From contig NZ_CP072380.1 in the NCBI RefSeq assembly GCF_018128285.1, forward strand, positions 2,940,014 through 3,004,013: a DNA stretch of 64,000 nucleotides, given 5' to 3'. A program made the translations under genes and the position numbers. The notes under the pieces were generated by a model. It was not told where the DNA came from. It saw nothing but the letters and a program-made list of their open reading frames with translations, and searched no databases. The stretch is from Atopobium sp. oral taxon 416. Lineage in GTDB: Bacteria; Actinomycetota; Coriobacteriia; Coriobacteriales; Atopobiaceae. This document shows positions 38,061 through 48,227 of the stretch, piece by piece. Within the stretch, counting starts at the first letter, position 1; each line of letters starts with the position of its first letter.

Positions 38061-38310
38061 ACGGGAGGGATGGGGGCTAGGATAGGGACACCATCGGATA
38101 TGGGCTTTCGGTAGCAAGCGCCCCTTCATGTCGAATAAGCTTAGCCAATTTAGCCTGTGTGAGCGCGCTTGCTGTGCCGATGCCGCTCCAATCATCATTT
38201 CTCCCCACCAGGTAGATTCCTTCAGTGCAGCGAAGCAAGAAAAATCTACAGAACTACTGGATTTTTAAAAAGTTAGCTATAGAATACTCTTCTATCCAAG
38301 CAAAACTTAT
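38061..38310. other. Leader of the heterodimeric ABC exporter operon
   Basis: 250 bp between IS5 copy C and the first ABC gene. Bases 38207-38252 contain a loose dyad (GTAGATTCCTTC with GAAAAATCTAC) and the last 50 bp are AT-rich with possible -10-like TATAGAAT. No regulator site can be assigned with confidence. Confidence 0.35.
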
Positions 38311-38321
38311 GGAGGATGTGC

Positions 38322-40139
38322 ATGGGGGATAAGAAACAGGGGGATCTGCATACGCTGCTTCGTTTCGCAGGCAAACGTGGAGGTTTGACCTTCGTGGGGC
38401 TTGCGCTTTCTGCGGTCGCCATGGTTTTGAGCATGGTGCCTTATATATGTATCTGGCTTGCGGTGCGCGACCTTGTTGCCGTTGCCCCCGATTGGGGAAG
38501 GGCAAGCGGCATTGCTGTTTATGGATGGGCGGCCTTATTCTTCGCGGCAGTGGGAATCCTCGTCTATTTCGTTGCGCTCATGTGTACGCACCTGGCGGCG
38601 TTTCGCACTGCCTCAAATATCCGCAAACAGGGCATGGCCCGTTTGATGAACGCTCCACTCGGCTACTTCGACACCAATGCGACGGGTCTTATTCGAAATC
38701 GTCTGGACGGGGCTGCTGCCGATACCGAAACGCTGCTTGCACACAATCTGGCCGATGTCGTGGGCGCTGCGACGATGTCGATCGCCCTGCTCGTGTTCAT
38801 GTTTGTGTTCGATTGGCGCATGGGCGCTGCGTGCCTGGTTGCCGTCGTGATATCCATAGCGGCGATGGGCTCGATGATGGGCGGTAAGAACGCCGAGCTC
38901 ATGGCGGCATATCAAGCTGCGCAGGACCGCATGAGCAAGGCAGGTACGGAATATGTCCGCGGCATTCCCGTGGTGAAGGTGTTCCAGCAAACGGTCTATT
39001 CGTTCCGGGCCTTCAAGGAGGCCATCGACGATTACAGCGCAAAGGCGAGCCGTTACGAAGGGGAAGTCTGCCGCGCGCCGCAATCCCTCAACCTGACATT
39101 CGCCGAAAGTGCGTTCGCCTTTCTGGTTCCCGTCGCGTTGATTCTTGCGCCGGCAGCGCTTTCTGCCGGAAACTTCGCGGTCTTCATGGCCAACCTCGCC
39201 TTCTATGCGGTGTTCTCGGCGGTTATCTCGACGGCGCTAGCGCGGATCATGTTTGCTGCTGGCGGCATGATGCTTGCCGATACGGCGCTGGATCTCATCC
39301 GCCCGATCATGGAGGCGCCGACGCTTGCCGTCGATCCCCATCCCGAAACGCCGCAGGGGAACCGGGTTGCGTTCAAGGATGTGAGCTTTACCTACGAGGG
39401 CGCCACGACGCCGGCGCTTCGCCATGTTTCGTTTGCAGTCGAGCCTGGACAGACGGTGGCCCTGGTCGGCCCCAGCGGCAGCGGGAAGACCACGGCGGCA
39501 AGTTTGATTCCGCGTTTCTGGGACGCGACGGACGGCGTGGTGGAAGTAGGGGGAGTCGACGTGCGCAAGGTAGACCCCCACGTGCTCATGGATCAGATTG
39601 CCTTCGTATTTCAGGAAAACCGTCTGTTCAAGACAACGATTTTGGAGAACGTGCGTGCCGCCCGCCCCGATGCCACGCGCGAAGAGGTGGTGGCGGCGCT
39701 TTCCGCTGCCCAGTGCGATGACATCATCGCCCGCCTTCCGCAGGGCGTGGATACGGAAATCGGGTCGAAGGGCACCTACCTTTCTGGGGGCGAGCAGCAG
39801 CGCATCGCCTTGTCGCGGGCGTTGCTGAAGGATGCGCCCATCGTGGTGCTCGATGAGGCGACGGCGTTTGCCGACCCTGAGAACGAGGTGCTCATACAGA
39901 AGGCGTTCTCTACGCTCATGGCCGATCGCACCGTGATCATGATCGCCCATCGGCTGTCGACGGTGGTCGGTGCCGATAAGATCATCGTGCTCGATTCCGG
40001 CGTCGTTGCCGAAGAGGGAACGCACGATGAGCTGGTTGCTGCAGACGGCTTGTATGCTCGGATGTGGTGCGACTACAACCGGGCTGCGAAATGGCAGATC
40101 TCAACTGATGAAGCGGAGGAATCGAATGCTGTTCGATAG
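38322..40139 (+). CDS. ABC transporter half (TMD-NBD fusion), first subunit
   Basis: About 605 residues. Six-helix type I exporter domain (VGLALSAVAMVLSMVPYICI, AALFFAAVGILVYFVALMC, with the coupling region NIRKQGMARLMNAPLGYF), then NBD with Walker A LVGPSGSGKTTAASLIPR, Q-loop IAFVFQENRLF, signature YLSGGEQQRIALSRAL, Walker B PIVVLDEATAFADPEN and H-loop IMIAHRL. ATG 38322 is seven bases after GGAGG. It overlaps the second subunit by 14 bp, so translation is coupled. Such Coriobacterial tandem exporters resemble siderophore/cobalamin-type or peptide exporters; substrate unknown. Confidence 0.9.
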   Translation: MGDKKQGDLHTLLRFAGKRGGLTFVGLALSAVAMVLSMVPYICIWLAVRDLVAVAPDWGRASGIAVYGWAALFFAAVGILVYFVALMCTHLAAFRTASNIRKQGMARLMNAPLGYFDTNATGLIRNRLDGAAADTETLLAHNLADVVGAATMSIALLVFMFVFDWRMGAACLVAVVISIAAMGSMMGGKNAELMAAYQAAQDRMSKAGTEYVRGIPVVKVFQQTVYSFRAFKEAIDDYSAKASRYEGEVCRAPQSLNLTFAESAFAFLVPVALILAPAALSAGNFAVFMANLAFYAVFSAVISTALARIMFAAGGMMLADTALDLIRPIMEAPTLAVDPHPETPQGNRVAFKDVSFTYEGATTPALRHVSFAVEPGQTVALVGPSGSGKTTAASLIPRFWDATDGVVEVGGVDVRKVDPHVLMDQIAFVFQENRLFKTTILENVRAARPDATREEVVAALSAAQCDDIIARLPQGVDTEIGSKGTYLSGGEQQRIALSRALLKDAPIVVLDEATAFADPENEVLIQKAFSTLMADRTVIMIAHRLSTVVGADKIIVLDSGVVAEEGTHDELVAADGLYARMWCDYNRAAKWQISTDEAEESNAVR

Positions 40140-41880
40140 CGCCTTCCAGCGCAAGTTCGCGCTTTCCGACAAAGGCGTGGCCATGGTCAAGAAGGGAACG
40201 CTGTGGACCGTGGTGGTGAACCTGGTAGTCATGGGCGGCGTGGGCATCCTCTATCTGGTCATGGGCCAGCTGATGGACACGCTGGCGGCGGGGTTGCCTC
40301 CGCTCGGGGTGCTCGTGCTCACCCTCTGCACGATCGTGTTCCTCGTCGTATCGTTTGCGGTGCATTCCCAGCAGTATCGGGCGACATACGGTCTGGTCTA
40401 CGACGAGGTGAAGAACGTGCGCATCGGCTTGGCCGAGCAGTTGCGCAAGCTGCCGCTGAGCTTCTTCAGCCGGCGGGACTTGGCCGATTTGACCGAGACG
40501 ATCATGGGCGACGTGAATCGGATGGAGCATGTGTGGTCGCATGTGCTGGGCTATCTGTACGGCGCCATCATCTCGACGGTCATCATTGCGGTCGTGCTGC
40601 TTGTCATGGACTGGCGCCTGGCGATCGCCTGCCTGTGGGGAGTGCCGGTTGCCTTTGCGCTCCTGTTTGCGGGGCGCAGGCTGATCGAGCGCAATTCCGC
40701 CCGTACGCGGGCCGCGGCTCTGGAAGTGTCCGACGGCATCCAGGAAGCATTGGAGAACGTGCGCGAGATTCGTTCGACCAACCAGGAGCAGTGCGTCCTT
40801 GCTGCCTTGGACGACAAGATCGATGCGCATGAACGGGCTATGGTCAAAGGCGAGCTGGCAGCGGGGCTTTTCATGAACGGGGCGAGCGTGGTCATGCGCT
40901 TGGGCGTGGCCACCACGCTTCTGACCGGGGCATACCTGATCGTCTCCGGCCAGGTCGGCTTCATGATGCTGTTCCTGTTCCTGCTGGTGGTCACCCGCAT
41001 CTATGCGCCCTTCGACTAAGCACTCGCACTCATCGGCGAGGTCTTCTACTCCGAGGTTTTTGCCCGCAGGCTCACGGAAATCTACGATACCCCCACGGCG
41101 ACGGGCACGAGCACGTTCGACCCTCAGGGTCATGACATCGCATTCAAGGACGTGGGCTTTTCCTACGACGACGAGCAGGTGCTGCACGATGTAAGCTTCA
41201 CGGCTCGGGAGGGCGAGGTGACAGCACTTGTCGGGCCTTCGGGTTCCGGCAAGAGCACCTGCGCCCGCTTGGCCGCGCGCTTGCTGGAAACATCGGAGGG
41301 GACCATCACGGTGGGAGGCGTGGATATCTCCACGGCCGATCCCGAGGTGCTGCTGGGCGATTACTCGATGGTGTTCCAGGACGTCACGCTGTTTGATGAC
41401 ACGGTCATAGAGAACATCCGCCTGGGAAGGCATGGTGCCACGGATGCGGAGACGCTTGCGGCTGCAGCTGCAGCCGACTGCGACGAGTTTGTGCAGAACC
41501 TGCCCCAGGGATACGGCACGCCTATCGGCGAAAATGGGGCGCGGCTGTCGGGCGGGGAGCGCCAGCGCATCTCCATCGCCCGCGCCCTGCTAAAGAACGC
41601 GCCCATCATCGTGCTCGATGAAGCGACTGCGAGCTTGGATGCCGAAAACGAGACCCAGGTGCAGGATGCGCTGTCCCGCCTGCTGGCGGGCAAGACCGTG
41701 CTGGTCATCGCGCATCGCATGCGGACCGTCGAAAACGCCGACAAGGTGGTGGTGTTGTCCCGGGGCAGGGTGGTAGAGGAAGGTTCTCCGCGTGACCTGC
41801 GTGCACGCAAGGACGGTATATTCGCCCGGATGTGCGCGCTGCAGTCGGCGAGTGCGAGCTGGAGCCTGAAGCACAATTGA
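40126..41880 (+). pseudogene. ABC transporter half, second subunit, broken by a TAA between TMD and NBD
   Basis: The transmembrane domain (MLFDSAFQRKFALSDKGVAM, VVNLVVMGGVGILYLVMGQL, LPLSFFSRRDLADLTETIMG) is open to residue 297, where TAA at 41017-41019 follows IYAPFD. The frame then continues without any other lesion: ALALIGEVFYSEVFARRLTE, Walker A VGPSGSGKSTCARLAAR, signature RLSGGERQRISIARAL, Walker B IIVLDEATASLDAEN. One C-to-T change (CAA to TAA) would restore a full 584-residue subunit. The NBD alone lacks an obvious ribosome-binding site. Could also be a base-calling error. Confidence 0.85.
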
Positions 41881-41921
41881 ATTTGTAGAACGAGCGACAA
41901 CAGTTCTTCCGAAAGGAAGCG

Positions 41922-42089
41922 ATGGTTGTGGTACAAGTTTTGAGCCAGACCGGGAGGCTGCCCGCCCGTGATGCGGTGATTATCGTGATGCGTTTCGTGT
42001 TCATGGTCCTCATATGTCCCAAACCCCTGTCAAGTGGCAATGCAGTCGCGAAACAGGCGCCTACAAGGCTTCCTGAACTGCAGGGATGA
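41922..42089 (+). pseudogene. N-terminal fragment of a third gene in the exporter operon
   Basis: ATG at 41922 is preceded by GAAAGGAAGCG. The frame begins MVVVQVLSQTGRLPARDAVI and MRFVFMVLICP, then runs into IS110 debris. It looks like the start of a membrane-associated protein cut off by the IS110-like pseudogene beginning near 42010. Product unknown. Confidence 0.4.
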
Positions 42090-43400
42090 AGGATATTCGA
42101 CGAATTCCGCTGCGGACGCATCCTGTATATGAGACATGCGGGCGTCCCTGCCGCCTTGAGTCTCACGCACACAGCGGCATTCAGGGCTTTCGTGGAGATT
42201 GGCAAGGGAAGGCAACGAAGGGAGCGGATGGATGGCGGCGTGGCGCTATGCAGCCTGGGTTGAGGCCCGCTTCTGTACCTGCTGGCCGATGAAGAGCATG
42301 AACCTTCCCAGCTCGGCTGCTGTGGCGGCATTAGCCTTGCAGGGTAAGACGTCCCTCTCGAGCAACTGCCTCCTCCGAGAGCAGCCGTGCACGCTCCCTG
42401 ATGTGTAGATCCACCGACGCAGGACAGCTCTTCGAAAAAGTAGGCCTTGCCCTTGCGCACGCCCAGGCACATCCCATAAGGAGCGCCCTCAGCAGCCTGG
42501 GGCCGCTTCGATATGCCTGCCATCCTGTGGGAGGCGGCGCTTGACGACTGCGACGGGGAGAGCCCCAGCCAGGATGTGACCCTCCTCCCCGAACAGAACC
42601 TGGAAAAGTCACACATCTTTGCGCAGAAGGTAAAGGCGCACCTGAAGCCTACTCCCTTAAGGTATAGGAGCACCTTAAGGGCAGGGGCGAGCGTGCACGT
42701 GGATGCAAGGGGATGCACCCTCTCCATCATCGCGCCGTACTGCTCGTCTGCGGACTTCGCAGCCCGAATGTCGGCAAGAAGCGTCGCTTGCGAGCCTGGA
42801 TTGACAAGGGCGCAGGCACGCAGCCATGCCCAGAAGTCGACTCCCCAAAGCCTCTTTTTGCCTGTCTGCGGGCGTCCTCTCCACCCAGACGATCCCGTGG
42901 CGGCAAGCAGGGCGAGCACGCGCTGATGTGCCTTCTTCTGCTGTTCCTTGAGGTCCTTAAGGGCACACACCGCGTCCCTTTAGCTCTGCTATCTCCTGTG
43001 TGGGCACCCACACCCTGTAAAGCTTGTCTGCCCTTGCCATGTCTTGTGAGCCTCATGGAGTCGTTCCTGTCGTTTTCCCTCGTGCGGGAGTAGGCCAGCA
43101 GGTGGACATCCTTGAGGGCGCTATGCTCACGACCTTTACATCCTTAGTCGTTGAGTATCCGTGCAGGGACAAGTCTCGTGCAGCCTGCCTCGCAAGACGC
43201 CGATGGCAGGCTTTCAGAAGCACTCCTGCGCCGTCCATGCCCCGATGTCAGAATACGGGTCGCTGCGGAAGGAGCGCAGTCTCTCCTATCTTAAGGATGA
43301 GGGCGCACAGCGACGTCATCCTCGAATGGCTGTCGATCCTAAATGCCGTCCTCATGCCTGCCTTGCTGATGGTAGTCTTGCCCATAGGGGCCTTCCGGTT
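42020..43400 (-). pseudogene. IS110/IS116-type transposase remnant
   Basis: Read leftward through many frames: FRIDSHSRMTSLCALIL, VVSIAPSRM (the VAPS region), KNDSMRLTRHGK, LKEQQKKAHQRVLALLAATG, WGVDFWAWLRACALVNPG, LKVLLYLKGVGFRCAFTFCA, TSWLGLSPSQSSSAASHRMA and GNAATAAELGRFMLFIG. The order matches IS110 transposases (RuvC-like half, then Transposase_20). Heavily decayed. The upstream 43400-43560 probably contains its left end. Confidence 0.65.
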
Positions 43401-43670
43401 CTCGTTGCTGCAGCAGCAATCATTCTGGGCCTTGAGAGGCCCTGCTTCAACTCAGGCGGCAGATCCTCCCCGCTCTGTGGGTTCGGGTCATATCGTCTAG
43501 AGGAGGGCCGTTTCTCTGTCTTTGTGCGCACTGCGCTTCGGGCATCGGCCCACAGCTTTTAGGATTGAACCAAAATGTTAGGGAATGATACAGATTAATG
43601 CCTGCTACTATCTGATAGATGCAGATACGGTACACTAAACTATGAACTTAAGCACGGAGGAGGTCCTGGC

Positions 43671-44300
43671 GTGACTGGACGCAACGCTACATCGCAACAC
43701 ATACCAGCGCGTACTCAACACATCTCACGCGTTGGGATGATAGCGGCTACCTATGCCGCACTCACTCTGATTGTTACACTCTTTTTAAGTGGCCTTGCGT
43801 GGGGGCCGATCCAATTCAGGCTCTCTGAGGCGCTGTGCGTGCTCGCGCTCTTTACTCCTGACGCTATCCCCGGACTCACACTGGGGTGCGCACTTGCCAA
43901 CATTGTAAATATCGCGTTGTCAGGAACTGGTACCTTGGGGCTGCTCGATGTGGTCTTCGGGTCGCTTGCCACCTTATTAGGGGCTACCTTTACCTGGCAT
44001 TTCCACGATAAACCGAAACTGGCACTGGTGGGACCGGTCTTGTTCAATGCGTTGATCGTACCGGCGTATTTACCGCTGATGCTGACTGCTCTGGGATTCA
44101 CGACGATCCCCTTCACTTCAATCTCACTGAGCGAATCCTATATTCTGGTCTATCTGTTTGGTGCTATGACTGTAGGCATCGGCGAGGCAGTCGTGATGTA
44201 TGCCTTAGGGATGCCGCTCTACCATGCTCTTGCAAAGACATCGCTTTCTGATCGATTGCGTTCAACCCCTACAGGTGCAGAAAGGGGCCCAAAAGTTTGA
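43671..44300 (+). CDS. queT: QueT-type queuosine-precursor transporter
   Basis: 209 residues starting at GTG with GGAGGAGG upstream. Contains the QueT family signature GPIQFRLSEALCVLALFTPD and LGCALANI in the N-terminal third, and six or so hydrophobic helices (ILVYLFGAMTVGIGEAVVMY). QueT proteins are ECF S components that bring in queuine precursors such as preQ1 for tRNA modification. I saw no convincing preQ1 riboswitch in the 100-bp leader. The stop codon overlaps the TTG start of the next gene (TTGA), so translation is coupled. Confidence 0.88.
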   Translation: MTGRNATSQHIPARTQHISRVGMIAATYAALTLIVTLFLSGLAWGPIQFRLSEALCVLALFTPDAIPGLTLGCALANIVNIALSGTGTLGLLDVVFGSLATLLGATFTWHFHDKPKLALVGPVLFNALIVPAYLPLMLTALGFTTIPFTSISLSESYILVYLFGAMTVGIGEAVVMYALGMPLYHALAKTSLSDRLRSTPTGAERGPKV

Positions 44301-45511
44301 AACCCGCAATCATTATTCCAACGTATTGGGCTCAGACACGCGAAAAGCAGGCGAAACGGAAAGTGGGTGCTTACGACCATACAACCCCACTCGACGCCCA
44401 AAACCCTGATCTGGAAACCTGTCTCATCTCACTTGAACAGGTGCGTGGGGTTCTGAGGGTCATTATCCTGCTCGTCGTGGATCGGGACTATGAGAAGCAG
44501 GCGCGGGCACGGGTTGACGCTATCTGCCGGGAGCATCCCAACCTCAGCCCACTGGTCATAGGGTCAGCGGAGGGACGCTATATTAAAGATGCTGTCAGTG
44601 ATATTGCCCCTGATGTGAGTGGGGAGCCGGTCTCCCTGCGCGGTTACGGCGCTATCCGCAATATGGGATTGGTGGTCGCCGCAGTGCTGGGGTACGACAT
44701 CGCGGTCTTTATGGACGACGATGAGACGGCGGTCGATGAGAACTTTCTGATCGATGCAGTCTACGGTCTTGGGAATGTGAATCGGCAGGATCTGCCGATT
44801 GATGCTAAGTCGGGCTATTTTCTTGATACGAATGGTTCCTGCTATGCGGATGTGGAGCATCCCCGGTGGGCCGATAAATATTGGGCTAAGCGCTCAGAGT
44901 TCAATGAGTGGATGCACATCGCGCAGGAGTCTACGAGGATTTCACACTCCCAGTATGTGTGTGGAGGCTGCTTCGCGCTGCACGCCAACGCCTTTTCCCG
45001 TATCGCATTCGATCCCTACATCACCCGCGGTGAGGATATGGACTATCTGATCAACATGCGGATGCACGGGCGTGAGGTGTGGTTCGACAACCAGTGGTAT
45101 GTGAAGCACAATCCACCTGAGACGACCTCTGCGGCCTCACGGTTCCTTCAGGACGTCTATCGGTGGAGCTATGAATATGAGAAGGTGAGATTCTCCAACA
45201 CCCAACGTGACCTGCACATTATCACCCGTCAATCGCTGGAGCCCTATCCGGCGCCCTGGCTGTCCCAAGAGGTGTTTGAGCGCATCAAGAAGACTTCCTT
45301 CAGACATGCGCTCGTGGACCGTGAGCACTTTACTTATTTCACCATTTGGGCGTCCGGACGCTTTGAGGCACGCCGTTGGGCTCGAAGGCATGCGCAAAGC
45401 TACCTGCAGTTCCAGACTTTCTGGCCGAGGATCATGGCATCGCTGTGGAGCAGAACAGACATTGAGCAGATGATCATGCAGAGCCAAAACCTTACTGGGG
45501 GCGACGAATAG
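44297..45511 (+). CDS. GT2-like glycosyltransferase, role uncertain
   Basis: 404 residues. N-terminal KPAIIIPTYWAQ (nucleotide-sugar fold), AVFMDDDETAVDENF (DxD metal site), and CGGCFALHANAFSRIAF, with GEDMDYLINMRMHGREVWFD acting as the acceptor/catalytic ED loop. The C-terminal 120 residues are not typical of a short GT2. It may belong to a mannosylglycerate-synthase-like or sugar-osmolyte family, but that is a guess. TTG start overlaps the QueT stop. A histidine kinase gene follows after 4 bp. Confidence 0.75.
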   Translation: MKPAIIIPTYWAQTREKQAKRKVGAYDHTTPLDAQNPDLETCLISLEQVRGVLRVIILLVVDRDYEKQARARVDAICREHPNLSPLVIGSAEGRYIKDAVSDIAPDVSGEPVSLRGYGAIRNMGLVVAAVLGYDIAVFMDDDETAVDENFLIDAVYGLGNVNRQDLPIDAKSGYFLDTNGSCYADVEHPRWADKYWAKRSEFNEWMHIAQESTRISHSQYVCGGCFALHANAFSRIAFDPYITRGEDMDYLINMRMHGREVWFDNQWYVKHNPPETTSAASRFLQDVYRWSYEYEKVRFSNTQRDLHIITRQSLEPYPAPWLSQEVFERIKKTSFRHALVDREHFTYFTIWASGRFEARRWARRHAQSYLQFQTFWPRIMASLWSRTDIEQMIMQSQNLTGGDE

Positions 45512-45515
45512 GTGC

Positions 45516-46862
45516 ATGGAGGATCAGAGAAATAATACTGTTGCGATCTTCAGTCTCCTTGTGCTGCTGTTAGTGAGCGTCACGTTGATGATCGTGTTGG
45601 GATGGGGCATCGCTTCCGAAAGTAGCATCATCACCGGTATCATCGGTGCCGCCCTTGCTGTCGTTATCGTCGTAGGCAGCTTCTCCTTGGTCTACCCTGA
45701 GACGCTGCAGTCACGGGCGACCGAGCGAACCTTACGGATCGCTTCGAGCACCCTTGACCATATGCGTAACGGCCTGACGCCTGACAGCTGCCTTGCGGTC
45801 TGCAAGCTCCTGCTCCCCGAGACTCACGCTGATGCGATCTCCATGACCGATACCAAGAGGGTCTTGGCCTATGTGGGGGAGAATGCGGGGTCAGTGACCT
45901 CAGGATCACCGATCGGGGAGTATACGAAGAACGTGCTGCAGACCAATAAATTGCAGACGTTCCAGTATTCCCGTCCTGAGATACTGCAGCTCCAAAACAA
46001 AAAGACCGATTCGAATACCAAGCATGAGATTATGACGACGGGCATCATCGCTCCGCTAACGGTCCAAAAGAAGAGCGTCGGCGCTATCATCTTCTACTTC
46101 AAGCATGGCTCAGACATCGACCGGACGCAGATCGCGATTGCCCGCGGTCTTGCCAACCTGCTCTCTACACAGCTCACCTCCTATGAGCTGGACCTGCAGG
46201 CAGAGCTCACGGCCCGCGCGGAGGTCAAGGCGCTGCAGGCGCAGATTAACCCGCACTTCCTGTTCAATACGCTCAATACGATTGCGGCGCTGATCCGCAC
46301 TGACCCGATGCAGGCACGCGAACTGCTCCGTGAGTTCGCTTCCTTCTACCGGCAGACCCTGGAGAGCTCACAACAGCTCATCCCGCTTTCCCGGGAGCTT
46401 GAGCAGACCCGGCGCTATCTCACCTTTGAATATGCGCGCTTCGGAAAAGACCGGATCGTGGAGACTGAGCATATCCAGCCCGGCCTTGAGAACCTAATGG
46501 TTCCCGGCTTCATCATCCAGCCGATCGTCGAGAACGCGGTGCGCCACGGAATGCGCGACGAGGGACCGATCCGCATCGATATCCATGCGGTGGTTGACGG
46601 GGACGACGTACTGATCGCCGTGACGGATGATGGTGTCGGTATGGATGAGGAGACGAGGAAGTGCCTCGTCGAGTACCACCCTATGGAGCACAGATCAGGT
46701 GAGCACGGAAGTGGGATGGCCCTGCACAATGTGGGGGAGCGTGTGAAGCGGTTCTTCGGTCCTGGTTCCGGATTAGAGGTCGTGAGCCAGGTCGACAGGG
46801 GCACACAGGTAGCGCTGCGCCTTGCAGGGGTTGCCAAGACGCTTGATTTATCAAAGCAGTAG
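45516..46862 (+). CDS. LytS-type sensor histidine kinase
   Basis: 448 residues. Two N-terminal membrane helices (VAIFSLLVLLLVSVTLMIVL, IITGIIGAALAVVIVVGSFS), a GAF-like sensor domain (about residues 85-225), and a His_kinase domain with the phospho-acceptor motif LQAQINPHFLFNTLNTIAAL. A HATPase_c domain with PIVENAVRHGM (N box) and DDGVGMD, GSGMALHNVGERV (G boxes) follows. It pairs with the LytTR regulator 108 bp downstream. The signal is unknown; family members sense cell-envelope or nutrient signals such as pyruvate. Confidence 0.9.
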   Translation: MEDQRNNTVAIFSLLVLLLVSVTLMIVLGWGIASESSIITGIIGAALAVVIVVGSFSLVYPETLQSRATERTLRIASSTLDHMRNGLTPDSCLAVCKLLLPETHADAISMTDTKRVLAYVGENAGSVTSGSPIGEYTKNVLQTNKLQTFQYSRPEILQLQNKKTDSNTKHEIMTTGIIAPLTVQKKSVGAIIFYFKHGSDIDRTQIAIARGLANLLSTQLTSYELDLQAELTARAEVKALQAQINPHFLFNTLNTIAALIRTDPMQARELLREFASFYRQTLESSQQLIPLSRELEQTRRYLTFEYARFGKDRIVETEHIQPGLENLMVPGFIIQPIVENAVRHGMRDEGPIRIDIHAVVDGDDVLIAVTDDGVGMDEETRKCLVEYHPMEHRSGEHGSGMALHNVGERVKRFFGPGSGLEVVSQVDRGTQVALRLAGVAKTLDLSKQ

Positions 46863-46970
46863 CGGTTATGATGCTGTGTGATGAAGGCTTTCACCTACAG
46901 GCCGTTAAACCTTTAAAAATATAGGTAAACTTGATAGGGCGTTCAAAGTATCAAGGAGGTCTTTTCACCA

Positions 46971-47690
46971 ATGTTGCGCGCTATGATTGTGGACGACGAG
47001 GTACCTGCACGCTCGGAGCTTAGATATCTTCTTCGACAGACCGGTCGCGTTGACCAAATCACTGAAGCTGGCAGTGCCCGGGAGGCTGTTGAGAAGCTGA
47101 TGGAGGGACGTCCGGACGTCATGTTTATGGACATCTCAATGCCGAAAACCTCTGGCATGCAATTGGCAGAAGCCCTGCATAAACTGAGAAATCCCCCTGC
47201 GGTTGTCTTTGTCACAGCTTACAGCGAGTATGCACTTGAAGCCTTTGATGTGAACGCGGTGGACTATCTGATGAAGCCGGTCGAGACCGACCGCCTCAAT
47301 CAGGCGCTCGACAAGGTGCAGGCGCACATCAAGCCGGAGCAGCAGAAGCGAGCCTCCATTGAGCGCATCCCGGTCGAAAAAGGTGGGCGTAAAGTCCTCG
47401 TGCCAATTGACCGCATCCGCTACATTGAGGCCAAGGACGATTACTCCTGTATATACACGGACACCGATCGCTATCTCTCTACAATCTCCCTTGCCCGCTT
47501 AGAGAAGGAGCTTATCCCGCACGGATTCTTCCGTGTCCATAGAGGTTATATCGTGAACCTCCAGTACGTGGAGGACGTTGAGGTGCTGCCGAGCGGTATT
47601 CTGCAGCTCGGAGTCAATGGCATCACCGACAAGAAGATCTCTGTTTCACGCAGACGTGTTGTGCAGTTGAAACACGCACTCGGACTCTAA
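46971..47690 (+). CDS. LytTR-family response regulator
   Basis: 239 residues. Receiver domain with DDE acidic pocket (MIVDDEVPARSELRYLL), phospho-Asp in DVMFMDISMPKTSG and Lys in YLMKPVETDR. The C-terminal LytTR DNA-binding domain has KVLVPIDRIRYIEAKDDYSC, FFRVHRGYIVNLQYVEDVE and ISVSRRRVVQLKHAL. AAGGAGGT precedes ATG. It works with the adjacent histidine kinase. Confidence 0.93.
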   Translation: MLRAMIVDDEVPARSELRYLLRQTGRVDQITEAGSAREAVEKLMEGRPDVMFMDISMPKTSGMQLAEALHKLRNPPAVVFVTAYSEYALEAFDVNAVDYLMKPVETDRLNQALDKVQAHIKPEQQKRASIERIPVEKGGRKVLVPIDRIRYIEAKDDYSCIYTDTDRYLSTISLARLEKELIPHGFFRVHRGYIVNLQYVEDVEVLPSGILQLGVNGITDKKISVSRRRVVQLKHALGL

Positions 47691-47699
47691 GGGATCATT

Positions 47700-48182
47700 G
47701 TGGCAAAACAGGTCGCAGTCGTATCCGATACACACGGCTTTCTCAGTAAAGATTTGCTTAAGCATCTCCAGCATGCCGACCTGATCGTGCATGCTGGAGA
47801 CATCTGTTCCTCTGAGGATATCAAAACACTGGAAAACATTGCCCTATTGAAGCTCTGTCTCGGTAACAATGATTACGGCTTTTCCTTTGCCCCTCAGGTG
47901 AAGAAGAATCTTCACTTCATCTATGGGGGATTGCTGTGGCAGGTCTGCCACTATCGGGAGCGTTTGATGCCCCAGCTCGGCGGTATCGAGATCTGCGGTC
48001 ATACGCACAAACCCTTTATCGACCAATCCAAGAAGCGCCTTTTGGTGATGAATCCTGGTTCTCCAACCTTCCCGCGCGCTGAAGATGGCCCGACTATGGG
48101 ATGGATTGTCGTGGATAGCGGAGAAGTGCAGGATGCAAAGATTATCCACTTGGATCCTGCCTCTATCGGCTTCTCATGGTGA
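47700..48182 (+). CDS. YfcE/MJ0936-type metallophosphoesterase
   Basis: 160 residues starting GTG. Metal-binding motifs are VVSDTHGF, HAGDIC, LGNND and CGHTHKP, the full set of the small phosphodiesterase family. These enzymes hydrolyse phosphodiesters with Mn. It lies 9 bp after the response regulator, so it is probably the last gene of the queT-glycosyltransferase-kinase-regulator operon. The natural substrate is unknown. Confidence 0.9.
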   Translation: MAKQVAVVSDTHGFLSKDLLKHLQHADLIVHAGDICSSEDIKTLENIALLKLCLGNNDYGFSFAPQVKKNLHFIYGGLLWQVCHYRERLMPQLGGIEICGHTHKPFIDQSKKRLLVMNPGSPTFPRAEDGPTMGWIVVDSGEVQDAKIIHLDPASIGFSW

Positions 48183-48227
48183 GGCCACTCTTTCTTGATT
48201 CATCGCGCTTTGGTTGGAGCAGCCTGT

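Noticed and set aside
39237-41433. Long minus-strand open frames (up to 483 codons) opposite the heterodimeric ABC exporter
   Set aside because: They mirror the third-position bias of the ABC genes, are rich in His/Arg/Gln and have no domain; classic antisense shadows.
41705-42970. A 421-codon minus-strand frame spanning the end of the ABC gene and IS110 debris
   Set aside because: It joins an antisense shadow of an ATPase to part of a transposase remnant. Only the segment matching IS110 (about 42450-42970) is meaningful, and it is annotated as a pseudogene.
43567-43670. Looked for a preQ1 riboswitch ahead of queT
   Set aside because: The leader lacks the conserved A-rich tail pairing into a short hairpin expected for preQ1-I or the larger class II structure.
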